A stretch of DNA of 64,000 nucleotides from Lebetimonas natsushimae. Lineage in GTDB: Bacteria; Campylobacterota; Campylobacteria; Campylobacterales; Nautiliaceae. Of the stretch, positions 24,724 to 35,083 are shown piece by piece. Under the pieces are notes generated by a model. That model made no database searches, was not told the origin of the DNA, and saw only the letters and a program-made list of their open reading frames with translations. The stretch is from NCBI RefSeq assembly GCF_002335445.1, contig NZ_BDME01000001.1:620001-684000 (forward strand), given 5' to 3'. Position 1 is the first letter of the stretch; each line of letters begins with the position of its first letter. The position numbers and the translations under genes are program-made.

Positions 24724-26298
24724 ATGAAAAGTTTAAAAAAAGAAATTTTTAAAAAAGCAATTATTGTAATTTTACTGATGATAATGTTTTTTGGGTTATC
24801 AATTTCTTTATTTTTTTATCAGTATCAAATAAAAAATGTATTTAATTTATTAAAAATAGAAAACAGTGATATTAGCAATTATGTAACTGCCTATTTTAAA
24901 AAATTTTATATTGAAGTTGAATATTTAAGCAGATTAAAGGAAGTAAGGTTTGCTCCTTTTTTAAATGAAAAAGCTCGTAAAAAAGCTTTAGAAACTTTTA
25001 AAGTTTTTCAGGAAATTGATAAAGATATCAATTATGTATATGCTGGTTATAAAAATAAAATGCTTCTTATCAATAATTATATACCCCCAGCAGGGTTTGA
25101 TCCTACAATAAGACCGTGGTATCAAGCTGCAATTAAATCTTTTCCTAATATTTCTCAGGGGCTTCCCTACAGGGAAATAAAAACAAAAGAATGGTTGGTT
25201 TCTGTTTCAAAAGCTTTAGTTGATAATAACGGCAAAATAATCGGTGTTGTTTCCATAGATACATCAATGGATAAAATTATTAAAAAGTTAAATGAAAAAA
25301 AGTTTTTAAATATATTTAATTTTATTCTCAGTAAAAACGGATTAATTATTATTTCCCATAATAAATTTAATTTGAATAAAAATTTTTTTAGAGAAAATAA
25401 AATTGATAAAAAAATATTTAATAAACCAAACGGTTTTTTTGAATACTATACCCAGGGAGAAAAATTAGCTTATTTTAATAAATTACAAAATTTGGGATGG
25501 ATAATTGTATCAGAAATAGATAAAAAAAATATTTTTTCTCCTATTATAAAAAAAATATTTTTGTTGTTTTTAATAGTTTCATTTCTTTCAGTTACTTTAG
25601 GCTTTTTTATGACAATGTTTATTACAAAAGAAATTATTAATTCTTTATATAATCTGCATAATAATATACAGTCAATCATTAACAATGAACAGTTTAAAAA
25701 AACAAAATCCCCTTTTGTGGAAATTAATGAAATATATGAAAATATTGAAAATTTGACTCAAAACGCTTTGTATAAAAAAAATAAAGAGTTAGAAAAATTA
25801 AATAAAAAATTGGAAGAAATGGCTATAAAAGATAAATTAACAAATCTTTACAACAGGTATAAATTCAATGAAGAATTAGTTAATGAAATTAATAAATACC
25901 GAAGATATAAAACACCTTTTTGTCTAATTATGTTTGATGTTGATTATTTTAAAAAAATAAATGATAATTTTGGTCACGATGTGGGAGATAAGGTTTTAAA
26001 AGAAATTGCAAGAATTACAAAACAAACAGTTAGAAGCACTGATGTCCCAGCAAGATGGGGCGGTGAAGAATTTATGATTCTTTGTCCGAATACCAAACTT
26101 GAAAAAGGAATAAAAATAGCTGAAAGATTAAGAAAAGCCATAGAAAACCATGATTTTGGTATTGATAAAAAAGTTACAATAAGTGTGGGTGTGGCAGAAT
26201 ATAATAACGAAAAAATGGAGATGAAAGATTTATTAAAAGCCGTGGATGAAAAATTATATCAAGCAAAAAAAAGTGGTAGAAATAAAACTATTTATTAA
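24724..26298 (+). CDS. membrane sensor diguanylate cyclase (dCache plus GGDEF)
   Basis: A 524-residue receptor that makes c-di-GMP. One membrane helix lies near residues 12-34. A periplasmic dCache-like sensor follows (VYAGYKNKMLLINN, FDPTIRPWYQAAIKS, WLVSVSKALVDNNGKIIGVVSIDTS), then a second helix near 278-300, a short linker coiled coil, and a GGDEF domain from about residue 370. The active-site motif GGEEF is at 446-450, with the RSTD product-inhibition site (RxxD) correctly five residues before it, so it looks active and feedback-controlled. The WY segment resembles small-molecule binding dCache domains. It overlaps the convergent CitE-like gene by 11 bases. Confidence 0.93.
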   Translation: MKSLKKEIFKKAIIVILLMIMFFGLSISLFFYQYQIKNVFNLLKIENSDISNYVTAYFKKFYIEVEYLSRLKEVRFAPFLNEKARKKALETFKVFQEIDKDINYVYAGYKNKMLLINNYIPPAGFDPTIRPWYQAAIKSFPNISQGLPYREIKTKEWLVSVSKALVDNNGKIIGVVSIDTSMDKIIKKLNEKKFLNIFNFILSKNGLIIISHNKFNLNKNFFRENKIDKKIFNKPNGFFEYYTQGEKLAYFNKLQNLGWIIVSEIDKKNIFSPIIKKIFLLFLIVSFLSVTLGFFMTMFITKEIINSLYNLHNNIQSIINNEQFKKTKSPFVEINEIYENIENLTQNALYKKNKELEKLNKKLEEMAIKDKLTNLYNRYKFNEELVNEINKYRRYKTPFCLIMFDVDYFKKINDNFGHDVGDKVLKEIARITKQTVRSTDVPARWGGEEFMILCPNTKLEKGIKIAERLRKAIENHDFGIDKKVTISVGVAEYNNEKMEMKDLLKAVDEKLYQAKKSGRNKTIY

Positions 26299-27178
26299 GT
26301 AATGCTAAATAATTCTTATAAATTGGCTCATCTACATAAAGCCCGTCTATTGTAAAAGAACCAGTACTTTCAAATCTTTCCACTATTATTTTTGCAAATT
26401 CTAAATCATCGTTAAAAATTTTATTTGCAATTTCTGCCTGTTTTGGAGTAATACATCCGACCCCCTGAAGTCCCAAATTTTTTTGTAAAGCGCACCATTT
26501 TGTAAATCCGTCTAAATCTTTGTATTGCTGATACACAAATCCAATAGGAGTTTTTTCTATATATCTTGATTTAAGAGAAAAAATACTTAAAATATAGTGA
26601 ATTAGGGGGTTATTATGGTCAATAATGGAATGAGACAGATTTAATGAATTAAGTAAATCATAAATTCCTATATAAAAAGCTGTAAGTCTTGGATGTGTAA
26701 ATTCGGTTAAATTAAAAAACGCCTCTTTTGTTTCAATTGAAGCATGAATTTCTTTATCTGTTATAATTGAAACATCGTCAATATCTTCGGTATCTTTTAT
26801 TTTCGGTATTCTGAATCCGTCAAAAGAGAATCTGTCCAGAAATTTAATTTCTTCTTTTCCTCCTTCATCTAACGGGTTGATTCTGATTATTACTTCTTTG
26901 TTTAAATATTCAGTATTGCTTAAAAAAACGGCAATCATTATTTTGGCTATTTCTTTTTTTTCTCTGGGTACCCCGTCTTCCAAATTAAGTATAACAATAT
27001 CTGCTTTAATTTCATCTATTTTATTTAAATGTTTAACGTTATGTCCGCTGACCATTAAAGCGCTTCTTTTTTTAGTTTTGGTTGTTTTTAATTTTTTATT
27101 TCCTATTAGGTTTGAAGCTTTTTTTATATCGTTGTTTTTTACTATTTCTTCTAATTCTTCAATATTTTCAAAAATCAT
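26288..27178 (-). CDS. CitE-like HpcH/HpaI aldolase or lyase
   Basis: A 296-residue TIM-barrel protein related to citrate lyase beta, malyl-CoA lyase and similar C-C lyases. Landmarks are RSALMVSGHN, ADIVILNLEDGVPREKK (metal-binding region), VIIRINPLD, and a late HASIETKEA strand with the expected acidic residue. The family cleaves or forms acyl-CoA thioesters, but this member is divergent, lacks recognisable CoA-loop landmarks, and cannot be assigned a substrate. It is coupled by a 4-base overlap to the upstream cytochrome c gene, an odd pairing. Confidence 0.72.
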   Translation of the reverse strand: MIFENIEELEEIVKNNDIKKASNLIGNKKLKTTKTKKRSALMVSGHNVKHLNKIDEIKADIVILNLEDGVPREKKEIAKIMIAVFLSNTEYLNKEVIIRINPLDEGGKEEIKFLDRFSFDGFRIPKIKDTEDIDDVSIITDKEIHASIETKEAFFNLTEFTHPRLTAFYIGIYDLLNSLNLSHSIIDHNNPLIHYILSIFSLKSRYIEKTPIGFVYQQYKDLDGFTKWCALQKNLGLQGVGCITPKQAEIANKIFNDDLEFAKIIVERFESTGSFTIDGLYVDEPIYKNYLALLNK

Positions 27179-27522
27179 TTTTTACTCCTTAAATATAATA
27201 AAATCGCCTCAATTTCTTCATCGGTTAAATAGTTGTAAACAGGCATTATAGGGTTTTTGGGTTTGTATTTGTGAAACAGGGCTTTTTTTAGTCTATTAAG
27301 GTCAATATCTTGTATATTCGGTGCTTTTATATAAATTTTTTTACCATTTTTTATGTAATGGGTTACTGTTTTTCCTTTACCTTTTATTCCATGACATTTT
27401 GCGCAGCTTATTCCCCTTGGATTGTTATAAAGCATTTTTCCATATTCAAGATTAGTAATAAACCAGCTGTTTTTAGCTAAAAGGAAAGAAGCTATTAACA
27501 ATAATAACAGCTTATTTAACAT
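27175..27522 (-). CDS. small periplasmic cytochrome c
   Basis: A 115-residue exported monoheme cytochrome. The signal peptide MLNKLLLLLIASFLLA is followed by a heme-binding CAKCH (Cys-x-x-Cys-His) near residue 40. A Met in KNPIMPVYNYLTDEEIEAIL is the likely sixth ligand, in the typical C-terminal MP..LT.EE....YL pattern of class I cytochromes. It probably shuttles electrons in the periplasm. It starts 11 bases from a 13-pair palindrome shared with folD. Confidence 0.9.
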   Translation of the reverse strand: MLNKLLLLLIASFLLAKNSWFITNLEYGKMLYNNPRGISCAKCHGIKGKGKTVTHYIKNGKKIYIKAPNIQDIDLNRLKKALFHKYKPKNPIMPVYNYLTDEEIEAILLYLRSKK

Positions 27523-27531
27523 TTAAGGACC

Positions 27532-27566
27532 TTTATGATAAAATTTTACATCCATTTTATCATAAA
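27532..27566. promoter_or_regulatory. 13-base palindrome between cytochrome c and folD
   Basis: TTTATGATAAAAT (27532-27544) and ATTTTATCATAAA (27554-27566) are perfect inverted repeats around a 9-base spacer in the 55-base divergent gap. Each arm includes a TATGATAAAAT segment that could serve as a -10 region for one gene. It could be a symmetric pair of promoters or an operator for a dimeric regulator. Confidence 0.5.
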
Positions 27567-27577
27567 AAAGGAATGAT

Positions 27578-28426
27578 ATGAAAATATTAGACGGTAAAAA
27601 ATTATCTGAAAAAATAAAAGAAGAAGTAAAAAAAGAAGTAGAAGAGTTAAAAAAAGAGGGAATTGTTCCGGGGCTTGCGGTTATTTTGGTAGGTAAAGAC
27701 CCGGCAAGTCAGACATATGTAAGAATGAAAAAAAATGCATGTGAAAAAGTAGGTATGTATTCGGTTGTTCATGAATTTCCAGAAAGTATAACCGAAACAG
27801 AACTTTTGTCTACTATTGAAATGATTAATAAAAATCCCAATATTCACGGTCTTCTTATTCAACTGCCTCTTCCAAAGCATATTGATACAACAAAAGTGCT
27901 TGAAGCCGTGGCACCACAAAAAGATGTTGACGGATTTCATCCGTACAATATGGGAAGGTTGGTGGAAGGACTTGACAGTTTTGCCCCATGTACTCCTCTT
28001 GGGGTGATGGAACTATTTAAGGAATACAATATTGATTTAAAAGGAAAAGATGTCTGTGTTGTGGGGGCCAGCAACATAGTCGGTAAACCTATGTGGGCGT
28101 TATTGGTAAATGCTTGGGCTACTGTGGATATCTGTCATATAGAAACCAGAGATTTGGCTGCCCATACGAAAAGAGCCGATGTTGTAATAGTTGGGGTTGG
28201 AAAACCTGATTTAATTACGGCTGATATGGTAAAAGACGGGGCAATTGTAGTAGATATCGGAATAAATAAAGTTGACGGAAAAATAGTTGGTGATGTTGAT
28301 TTTGAAAATGTAAGCAAAAAAGCTTCGTATATTACTCCGGTTCCGGGAGGAGTGGGACCTATGACTATTGCAATGCTTTTAAAAAATACAATAAAAGCTG
28401 CAAAGCTTCAAAAAGAGAATAAATGA
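27578..28426 (+). CDS. folD: methylene-tetrahydrofolate dehydrogenase/cyclohydrolase
   Basis: A bifunctional enzyme interconverting 5,10-methylene-, methenyl- and 10-formyl-tetrahydrofolate. The 282 residues are normal. Motifs include GLAVILVGKDPASQTYVRMK with the catalytic Tyr-x-x-x-Lys, IQLPLPKHID, the PQKDVDGFHPYNMG signature, the NADP-binding GASNIVGKP, and the closing PVPGGVGPMTIAMLLKNT. It has a ribosome site AAAGGA. Its stop overlaps lepB by 4 bases. Confidence 0.97.
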   Translation: MKILDGKKLSEKIKEEVKKEVEELKKEGIVPGLAVILVGKDPASQTYVRMKKNACEKVGMYSVVHEFPESITETELLSTIEMINKNPNIHGLLIQLPLPKHIDTTKVLEAVAPQKDVDGFHPYNMGRLVEGLDSFAPCTPLGVMELFKEYNIDLKGKDVCVVGASNIVGKPMWALLVNAWATVDICHIETRDLAAHTKRADVVIVGVGKPDLITADMVKDGAIVVDIGINKVDGKIVGDVDFENVSKKASYITPVPGGVGPMTIAMLLKNTIKAAKLQKENK

Positions 28427-29220
28427 AAGAAAAACTAAAAAAACTGTATAATTGGTCAAATACATGGACAGGTACTATTGTAATAGTTTTAATTATTATT
28501 TTCTTTTTGGCACAGGCTTTTGTGATTCCAAGCGGAAGTATGAAAAGGACTTTGCTTCCAGGTGATGCGCTTTTTGCCAAAAAATTTGCGTATGGAGTGC
28601 CAATTCCTCATATTCCCTGGCTTGAAATTCCTCTTTTGCCTGATTTCAGGGGAGATGGCCATTTAATTGACGGGCCTAAACCTAAAAGGGGGGATATTGT
28701 AATTTTCCGTTATCCTGTAAATCCTAAAATGCATTTTGTTAAAAGATGTGTGGCTGTTGGTGGTGATAAATTAATGGTCAGAAATAAAGATTTATATATT
28801 AGAATTCAAAACAATGATGAAAAAACAAAAGAATTTGCAAAAAAAATGAAAGCTGATATTGCGACAATAAATGGGGAAATCTGGGTAAAAAATCCATATA
28901 TGAAACAACATCTGGGAATTCACCACGATCCAAAAGTTGACTTTCCAGAAGAAGTTATAAATTACGGGCCTATAATTGTGCCTAAGGGGCAGTTTTTTAT
29001 GATGGGAGATAACAGAGACCATAGTGACGACAGCAGGTTTTGGGGTCCTGTGCCTTATAAACTTATAGTTGGAAAACCTTGGTTTATATATATGAGCTGG
29101 GATGAAAATTATACAATAAGATGGCATAGAGTCGGAATGACTGTTGATGAAATAGAAAAAGAACTGAGAGTTGGTAAAAAGCCTTATTTAACTTACGGAT
29201 GCAAAACAAATGAAAAATGA
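28423..29220 (+). CDS. lepB: signal peptidase I
   Basis: An inner-membrane protease that removes signal peptides. One N-terminal helix (TIVIVLIIIFFLAQAFVI) precedes the catalytic Ser39 in PSGSMKRTLLPGD. The general-base Lys is in FVKRCVAVGGD, and MMGDNRDHSDDSRFWGPV is the final conserved box. The 265 residues include a periplasmic insert between the Ser and Lys boxes. It is coupled to folD by a 4-base overlap. The lepB tail and the gap to the next gene carry a short A-rich repeat-like stretch. Confidence 0.95.
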   Translation: MKEKLKKLYNWSNTWTGTIVIVLIIIFFLAQAFVIPSGSMKRTLLPGDALFAKKFAYGVPIPHIPWLEIPLLPDFRGDGHLIDGPKPKRGDIVIFRYPVNPKMHFVKRCVAVGGDKLMVRNKDLYIRIQNNDEKTKEFAKKMKADIATINGEIWVKNPYMKQHLGIHHDPKVDFPEEVINYGPIIVPKGQFFMMGDNRDHSDDSRFWGPVPYKLIVGKPWFIYMSWDENYTIRWHRVGMTVDEIEKELRVGKKPYLTYGCKTNEK

Positions 29221-29240
29221 AAAGTTAAAAGTGAAAAATT

Positions 29241-29897
29241 ATGGAATATGTTATTAAATATACTGCTTTAATTTTGGCTTTTTTAATTGCAGTTATCGGA
29301 CATGAAATAATGCACGGGCTTGTGGCCAGATATTATGGAGACGAGACTGCAAGGAGGGAAGGAAGGCTCTCACTTAATCCTGTAAAACATATTGACCCTT
29401 TTGGAAGTATAGTTTTTCCAATCCTGCTTTTTTTATCTCAAAAACTTGCAGGTGTAAATGATCCGATAATTTTTGGATGGGCAAAACCTGTGCCTGTCAA
29501 TATATTTAAAGTTGTGGAAAACGGTGGATATATAGGGGCTTTTAATGTTTCAATTGCAGGTGTTACATATAATTTTGTTTTGGCTTTTATAGCTTCTGCG
29601 TTAATTGGTTTTTTTGATTTTCATACAGTGTTTGGTGCTTTTATGTTTTTATTTTTATATTATTTAATTGTGGTAAATGTTGTTTTGGGAGTATTTAATT
29701 TAATTCCGGTGCCTCCACTTGACGGGGCTAATGCACTTAAATATCTTTCACTACAGTTTAAAATATACGGAGTTGCAAAATTTTATAATAAAATTGAACC
29801 TTACGGGATGATAATTTTGTTAATTATTCTTTTTACACCTCTTGCCAATTATTTTTTTTATCCAGCAGAGGTTATTATAAGCTGGCTTTTGCATTAA
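29241..29897 (+). CDS. site-2 protease family (M50) membrane protease
   Basis: A 218-residue polytopic membrane metalloprotease. The zinc motif HEIMH is at residues 21-25 in the first helix. The second motif NLIPVPPLDGANAL places the third ligand Asp in a later helix. Other signatures are RREGRLSLNPVKHIDPFGSIVFP and FGWAKPVPVN. There is no PDZ or CBS domain, so it is the minimal group found widely in bacteria and archaea, with unknown substrate. Its stop codon runs directly into a copy of the A-rich repeat. Confidence 0.92.
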   Translation: MEYVIKYTALILAFLIAVIGHEIMHGLVARYYGDETARREGRLSLNPVKHIDPFGSIVFPILLFLSQKLAGVNDPIIFGWAKPVPVNIFKVVENGGYIGAFNVSIAGVTYNFVLAFIASALIGFFDFHTVFGAFMFLFLYYLIVVNVVLGVFNLIPVPPLDGANALKYLSLQFKIYGVAKFYNKIEPYGMIILLIILFTPLANYFFYPAEVIISWLLH

Positions 29898-29971
29898 TGG
29901 AAAATTGAAAATGTAGAATGGATAATTGAGTTAAAATCTTTAATTTTCTATTTTCCATTATACATTATCCA

Positions 29972-29974
<3 letters not shown>
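29896..29974. repeat. inverted pair of A-rich repeat copies
   Basis: Between the convergent M50 and dnaJ genes, one copy (TAATGGAAAATTGAAAATGT, then AGAATGGATAATTG) follows the M50 stop on the plus strand. A second copy (TAATGGATAATGTATAATGG, then AAAATAGAAAATTAA) follows the dnaJ stop on the minus strand. In both the TAA of the stop overlaps the first unit. The two arms could pair as a long imperfect hairpin and may also act as a bidirectional terminator-like structure. Confidence 0.6.
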
Positions 29975-31114
<1,140 letters not shown>

Positions 31115-31130
31115 TTAAAAAAGGCCAACA

Positions 31131-33338
31131 ATGTATGAGATAAATAAAAGCGAACTTGATGAATTATTAAAAAGGCATAAATTAACCAAAGAAGACTATG
31201 AGCATATTGTAACAATTCTTGGAAGAGAACCGAATTTAGTTGAGCTTGGGATATTCAGTGCAATGTGGAGTGAACACTGTTCTTATAAGTCAAGTAAATG
31301 TTATTTAAAAGGTTTTCCTACAAAAGCTCCTTGGGTAATTCAAGGACCTGGAGAAAATGCGGGTGTTATTGATATCGGCGGAAACATGGCGGCTGTATTT
31401 AAAATGGAATCACACAATCATCCAAGCTTTATAGAACCATATCAGGGAGCTGCAACAGGAGTTGGCGGAATACTTAGAGACATATTCACAATGGGTGCAA
31501 GACCGGTTGCAAATTTAAATGCCATCAGATTTGCACATATTAAAGGAAATGATGATACTGCCAAGCTTCATAGACACCTATTAAGCGGTGTGGTTGCAGG
31601 AATCGCCGGATATGGAAACTGTATAGGTGTGCCTACAATTGGAGGAGAAACTTCATTTGAAGAATGCTACAGGGGAAATATTTTGGTAAATGCCTTTGCC
31701 CTTGGTATCTGTTCCCAGGATGAAATTTTTTATGCCAAAGCCGAGGGAATCGGTAATCCTGTCATCTATGTTGGAAGCAAAACCGGGCGTGACGGACTTG
31801 GAGGGGCTGTAATGAGCAGCGACAGTTTTAAAGAAGGAGATGAAGACCAGCGCCCAACTGTTCAGGTAGGTGACCCGTTTACTGAAAAACTTTTAATGGA
31901 AGCGTGTTTGGAACTTTTTAAAACCGATTATATTGTGGGAATTCAGGATATGGGTGCTGCGGGACTTACAAGTAGCAGTTTTGAAATGGCAGGAAAAAGC
32001 GGAAGCGGGCTTAAAATGTATCTTGATAAGGTGCCGATGAGGGAAGAGGGGATGAATCCGTATGAGCTTATGCTAAGTGAATCTCAGGAGAGAATGCTTA
32101 TTTGTGCTAAAAAAGGTTATGAGGATAAAATTATTGAAATATTTAAAAAATACGATCTTGATGCTGAGGTGATTGGAGAAGTTACAAACACAGGAAAAGT
32201 AGAACTTTTCTGGTATGGAGAAAAAGTTGCCGATATTCCGGTGGCTCCAATTACAGAAGAAGCTCCTGAACTTTGCCGTCCGGTAAAAGAGCCTGAATAC
32301 CTTAAAACTATAAAAGATATTGAAATTCCTGAAGTTGAAGTGCAAAAAGCATTTGAAAAATTGATGGCTGAGAGTGAAGTGGTAGATAAAGCATGGATTT
32401 ATGAACAGTATGATTCAATGGTACAGACAAATACAGTGGACACTAAAAGGGCTGATGGAAGTGTGATAAGGGTTAAAGAAAACGGAAAATATATAGGAAT
32501 GAGTGCAGATTGTAACGCCAGATTTTGTTATATCGATCCAAAACTAGGCGCTGCGGCAGCGGTAATGGAGGCCGGAAGGAACATTGCCGTTAAAAAAATC
32601 ACTCCTCTTGCCATTACAGACTGTTTAAATTACGGAAATCCTGAAAATCCTGAAATTATGTGGCAGTTTAAAGAAGGGTGTGAGGGTATTAAAGAAGCCT
32701 GTTCTGCTTTAAATACACCAGTTGTCAGTGGAAATGTTTCGCTTTATAATGAAAATGAAGGAGAGGGTATATACCCGACACCTGAAATTGCAATGGTAGG
32801 GGTAGGGGATAGTTTTAGAAGCAGTGAACTTAAAGATGAAGGGAATATTATTTATTTGCTGGGTGAGACTAAAAGTGAATTTGGGGGAAGCCTGTATTTG
32901 AAAGTATTTGCCGGTAAAGTTGCAGGGGCTCATCCGGAAGTGGATTTTGTAAAAGAGCTTAAACTCTGGCGTGTGCTTCAAAGTGATTTAATTGAAAGTG
33001 CAAAGGATATAAGCACAGGAGGACTTGCAATTGCTGCTTATAAATGGGCATGTGTAAGCAATAAAGGTCTTGAAATTAATGTAAATGTTGATAAAGACAT
33101 TGATATATTCAGTGAGAGTTTAAGCAGGGCTTTTGTGGAGATTCAACCTCAGAATGCTGAAAATTTTGAAAAGCTATGTGATACTATAGGGCTTAAATAT
33201 GAAAAAGTCGGCACTGTCGGAGGGGATAAAATTAGAATTAACAATGTAGAAATTAATTTAAATAAAGCTAAAGATATTTATTTTAATACCTTTCCTAAAA
33301 TTATGAGAAATGAGATAGACTTTGCCGATGAAATTTAA
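31131..33338 (+). CDS. purL: phosphoribosylformylglycinamidine synthase, PurL subunit
   Basis: It converts FGAR to FGAM in purine synthesis with PurQ and PurS (not present here). The 735 residues are the small PurL type lacking a glutaminase domain. Recognisable blocks are [12 protein letters not shown], the ATP site [49 protein letters not shown], and the repeated half with [12 protein letters not shown] and SGNVSLYNE. It diverges from dnaJ, and 8 bases separate it from the aldo/keto reductase gene. Confidence 0.97.
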   Translation: MYEINKSELDELLKRHKLTKEDYEHIVTILGREPNLVELGIFSAMWSEHCSYKSSKCYLKGFPTKAPWVIQGPGENAGVIDIGGNMAAVFKMESHNHPSFIEPYQGAATGVGGILRDIFTMGARPVANLNAIRFAHIKGNDDTAKLHRHLLSGVVAGIAGYGNCIGVPTIGGETSFEECYRGNILVNAFALGICSQDEIFYAKAEGIGNPVIYVGSKTGRDGLGGAVMSSDSFKEGDEDQRPTVQVGDPFTEKLLMEACLELFKTDYIVGIQDMGAAGLTSSSFEMAGKSGSGLKMYLDKVPMREEGMNPYELMLSESQERMLICAKKGYEDKIIEIFKKYDLDAEVIGEVTNTGKVELFWYGEKVADIPVAPITEEAPELCRPVKEPEYLKTIKDIEIPEVEVQKAFEKLMAESEVVDKAWIYEQYDSMVQTNTVDTKRADGSVIRVKENGKYIGMSADCNARFCYIDPKLGAAAAVMEAGRNIAVKKITPLAITDCLNYGNPENPEIMWQFKEGCEGIKEACSALNTPVVSGNVSLYNENEGEGIYPTPEIAMVGVGDSFRSSELKDEGNIIYLLGETKSEFGGSLYLKVFAGKVAGAHPEVDFVKELKLWRVLQSDLIESAKDISTGGLAIAAYKWACVSNKGLEINVNVDKDIDIFSESLSRAFVEIQPQNAENFEKLCDTIGLKYEKVGTVGGDKIRINNVEINLNKAKDIYFNTFPKIMRNEIDFADEI

Positions 33339-33346
33339 GGCAATTT

Positions 33347-34366
33347 ATGGAATTTAGATATATAGGAAGAAGCGGTCTTAGGGTTAGTGTTCTGTGTCTT
33401 GGGACAATGACGTTTGGCTCAACTACGGATAAAAAAGAAGCTTTTAAAATTTTAGACAAAGCATATGATAGCGGTATAAATTTTATTGATACGGCTGAAT
33501 TATACCCGGTGCCTCCGGAAGAAAAATATGCTGGAGTTACTGAGAAAATAATAGGTGAATGGTTAAAAACCAAACCACGTGATAGTATAATATTGGCTTC
33601 TAAAGTTGCCGGTGCTGCAAGCGGATGGTATATTCCGCCAATCCGCCATGGTCTTACCGCAATGGACAGGTTTCATATAAAAAAAGCTGTTGAAGGCAGT
33701 TTAAAAAGACTAGGTACTGATTATATCGATCTTTACCAGCAGCACTGGCCGGATAGGGTAGTTCCTGTTGAAGAGACAATGAGGGCTTTTGATGAGCTGG
33801 TTAGAGAAGGAAAAGTCAGATATATCGGGACTTCAAATGACAGTGCTTACGGACTTACAAAAGCAAACACTGTTGCAAAATATGAAAACCTCTCAAGATT
33901 TGAGAGTATCCAGAATAATTTCAGTGTGCTAAATCCCAGGTTTTTTGACGAACTTGAATATGCATGCAGAAAAGAACAAGTCTCACTTCTTCCTTATTCC
34001 CCGATTGCTGGGGGAATTTTAAGCGGGAAATACAATACATCAAATCCGCCAAAAGATGCCAGGTTTATGTTTTATTTAAATTATCCAAATAGTAGGGTCA
34101 GAAATCATGCAAAAAGATTTTATAATAAAAAAACATTAAAAGCCACTGAAAAGTTTTTAGAAATTGCAAAAAAATATGATATCCATCCTGTTACTTTGGC
34201 AGTTGCGTATTCAAAACATTTTGATTTTGTTGCATCTACAATTATAGGCGCTAGAAAATCAGAGCAGCTTGAACCCTCACTTAAAGCCGCTGAAATTAAA
34301 TTAAACAGGGAAATTTTAAAGGATATAAAAAAAATCCAAGAAGAAATTATTTATCCTATGGGATGA
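33347..34366 (+). CDS. aldo/keto reductase
   Basis: A 339-residue NADPH-dependent TIM-barrel reductase of the Tas/YajO-like group. It shows FRYIGRSGLRVSVLCLGTMTFG, the active-site Asp and Tyr in DTAELYP, Lys in ASKVAG, and His in YQQHWPD. The cofactor motif is IIGARKSEQL. The substrate is unknown. It is very close behind purL and ends convergently 3 bases before the small secreted protein gene. Confidence 0.92.
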   Translation: MEFRYIGRSGLRVSVLCLGTMTFGSTTDKKEAFKILDKAYDSGINFIDTAELYPVPPEEKYAGVTEKIIGEWLKTKPRDSIILASKVAGAASGWYIPPIRHGLTAMDRFHIKKAVEGSLKRLGTDYIDLYQQHWPDRVVPVEETMRAFDELVREGKVRYIGTSNDSAYGLTKANTVAKYENLSRFESIQNNFSVLNPRFFDELEYACRKEQVSLLPYSPIAGGILSGKYNTSNPPKDARFMFYLNYPNSRVRNHAKRFYNKKTLKATEKFLEIAKKYDIHPVTLAVAYSKHFDFVASTIIGARKSEQLEPSLKAAEIKLNREILKDIKKIQEEIIYPMG

Positions 34367-34369
34367 ATT

Positions 34370-34627
34370 TTAATTGTTTTTGAGTTTATCTAAACATTTG
34401 CTTACTGCAAAACCGATTAATTTTTTTGCTTTTTCTTTGTCTTGAGAAGCTGTAATAAATTCATTTAATGTATATCTGTTTTCAATTGCATTCAATGTGC
34501 ATATGCAATAATTTTCAATATTTTTATTTTGAATACATCCTTTCAAATAATTGTATTCTACTATAATTGGATATCTTGCCGCAAAAAGTAATCCTGTCAT
34601 ACTTAATAAAGCTAATATTTTTTTCAT
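34370..34627 (-). CDS. small secreted protein
   Basis: An 85-residue protein with a clear signal peptide (MKKILALLSMTGLLFA, cleaved about Ala16-Ala17). The mature part is helical with four Cys (KGCIQNK, NYCICTL, SKCLDK), so it is probably disulfide-bonded in the periplasm. The two helices around Cys-x-Cys recall small helical periplasmic proteins, but no family is recognised. It lies last in the aldolase-ppsA-ars run, 36 bases after arsC. Confidence 0.7.
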   Translation of the reverse strand: MKKILALLSMTGLLFAARYPIIVEYNYLKGCIQNKNIENYCICTLNAIENRYTLNEFITASQDKEKAKKLIGFAVSKCLDKLKNN

Positions 34628-34663
34628 TTTTTTCCTTTTTATCTAATATTAACATAAATTATA

Positions 34664-35074
34664 TTAAAAATTTTCTTTTTCAAAAAATTTTCTTATTTTA
34701 GGCAGCAGTTTCTTTTCTATTTCTTTATATGTTTTTTGAAACTCGCGGTAATCTTTTCCGTCCGGGTCCTCAAAACCCGTATGAATTTTAGGCACGTGTT
34801 TTGGAAAAACAGGGCATGTTTCTTTTGCCTTGTCGCAGACTGTAACAACCAAATCAAAGTCTTCATTTATTATATCATCTAAATGTTTCGAATAATATTT
34901 ATTATTCCATATTCCATATTCTTTTAAAACTTTTTTTGCATTTGGATTTACTTTTCCTGCAGGTTTTGTGCCTGCACTTTTGGCTTCAATCCCTTCAAGT
35001 TTTGCATTTACAAGAGCTTCTGCAATTATACTTCTGCAGCTGTTTCCTGTGCACATAATTAAAACTTTTTTCAT
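34664..35074 (-). CDS. arsC: arsenate reductase (thioredoxin-coupled)
   Basis: A 136-residue enzyme of the low-molecular-weight phosphatase fold that reduces arsenate to arsenite. The P-loop CTGNSCRS holds the nucleophile Cys8. Cys80 and Cys87 (VTVCDKAKETCPVFP) form the relay pair that marks the thioredoxin-linked ArsC of Gram-positive type. It is 9 bases from the upstream ArsB-type transporter gene, which fits a detoxification pair. Confidence 0.93.
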   Translation of the reverse strand: MKKVLIMCTGNSCRSIIAEALVNAKLEGIEAKSAGTKPAGKVNPNAKKVLKEYGIWNNKYYSKHLDDIINEDFDLVVTVCDKAKETCPVFPKHVPKIHTGFEDPDGKDYREFQKTYKEIEKKLLPKIRKFFEKENF

Positions 35075-35083
35075 TATTATCCT

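Noticed and set aside
29215-29243. AAAAATGAAAAGTTAAAAGTG between lepB and the M50 gene as a full repeat copy
   Set aside because: The words are similar, but it lacks the AATGGAAAAT core; left as a possible worn copy only.
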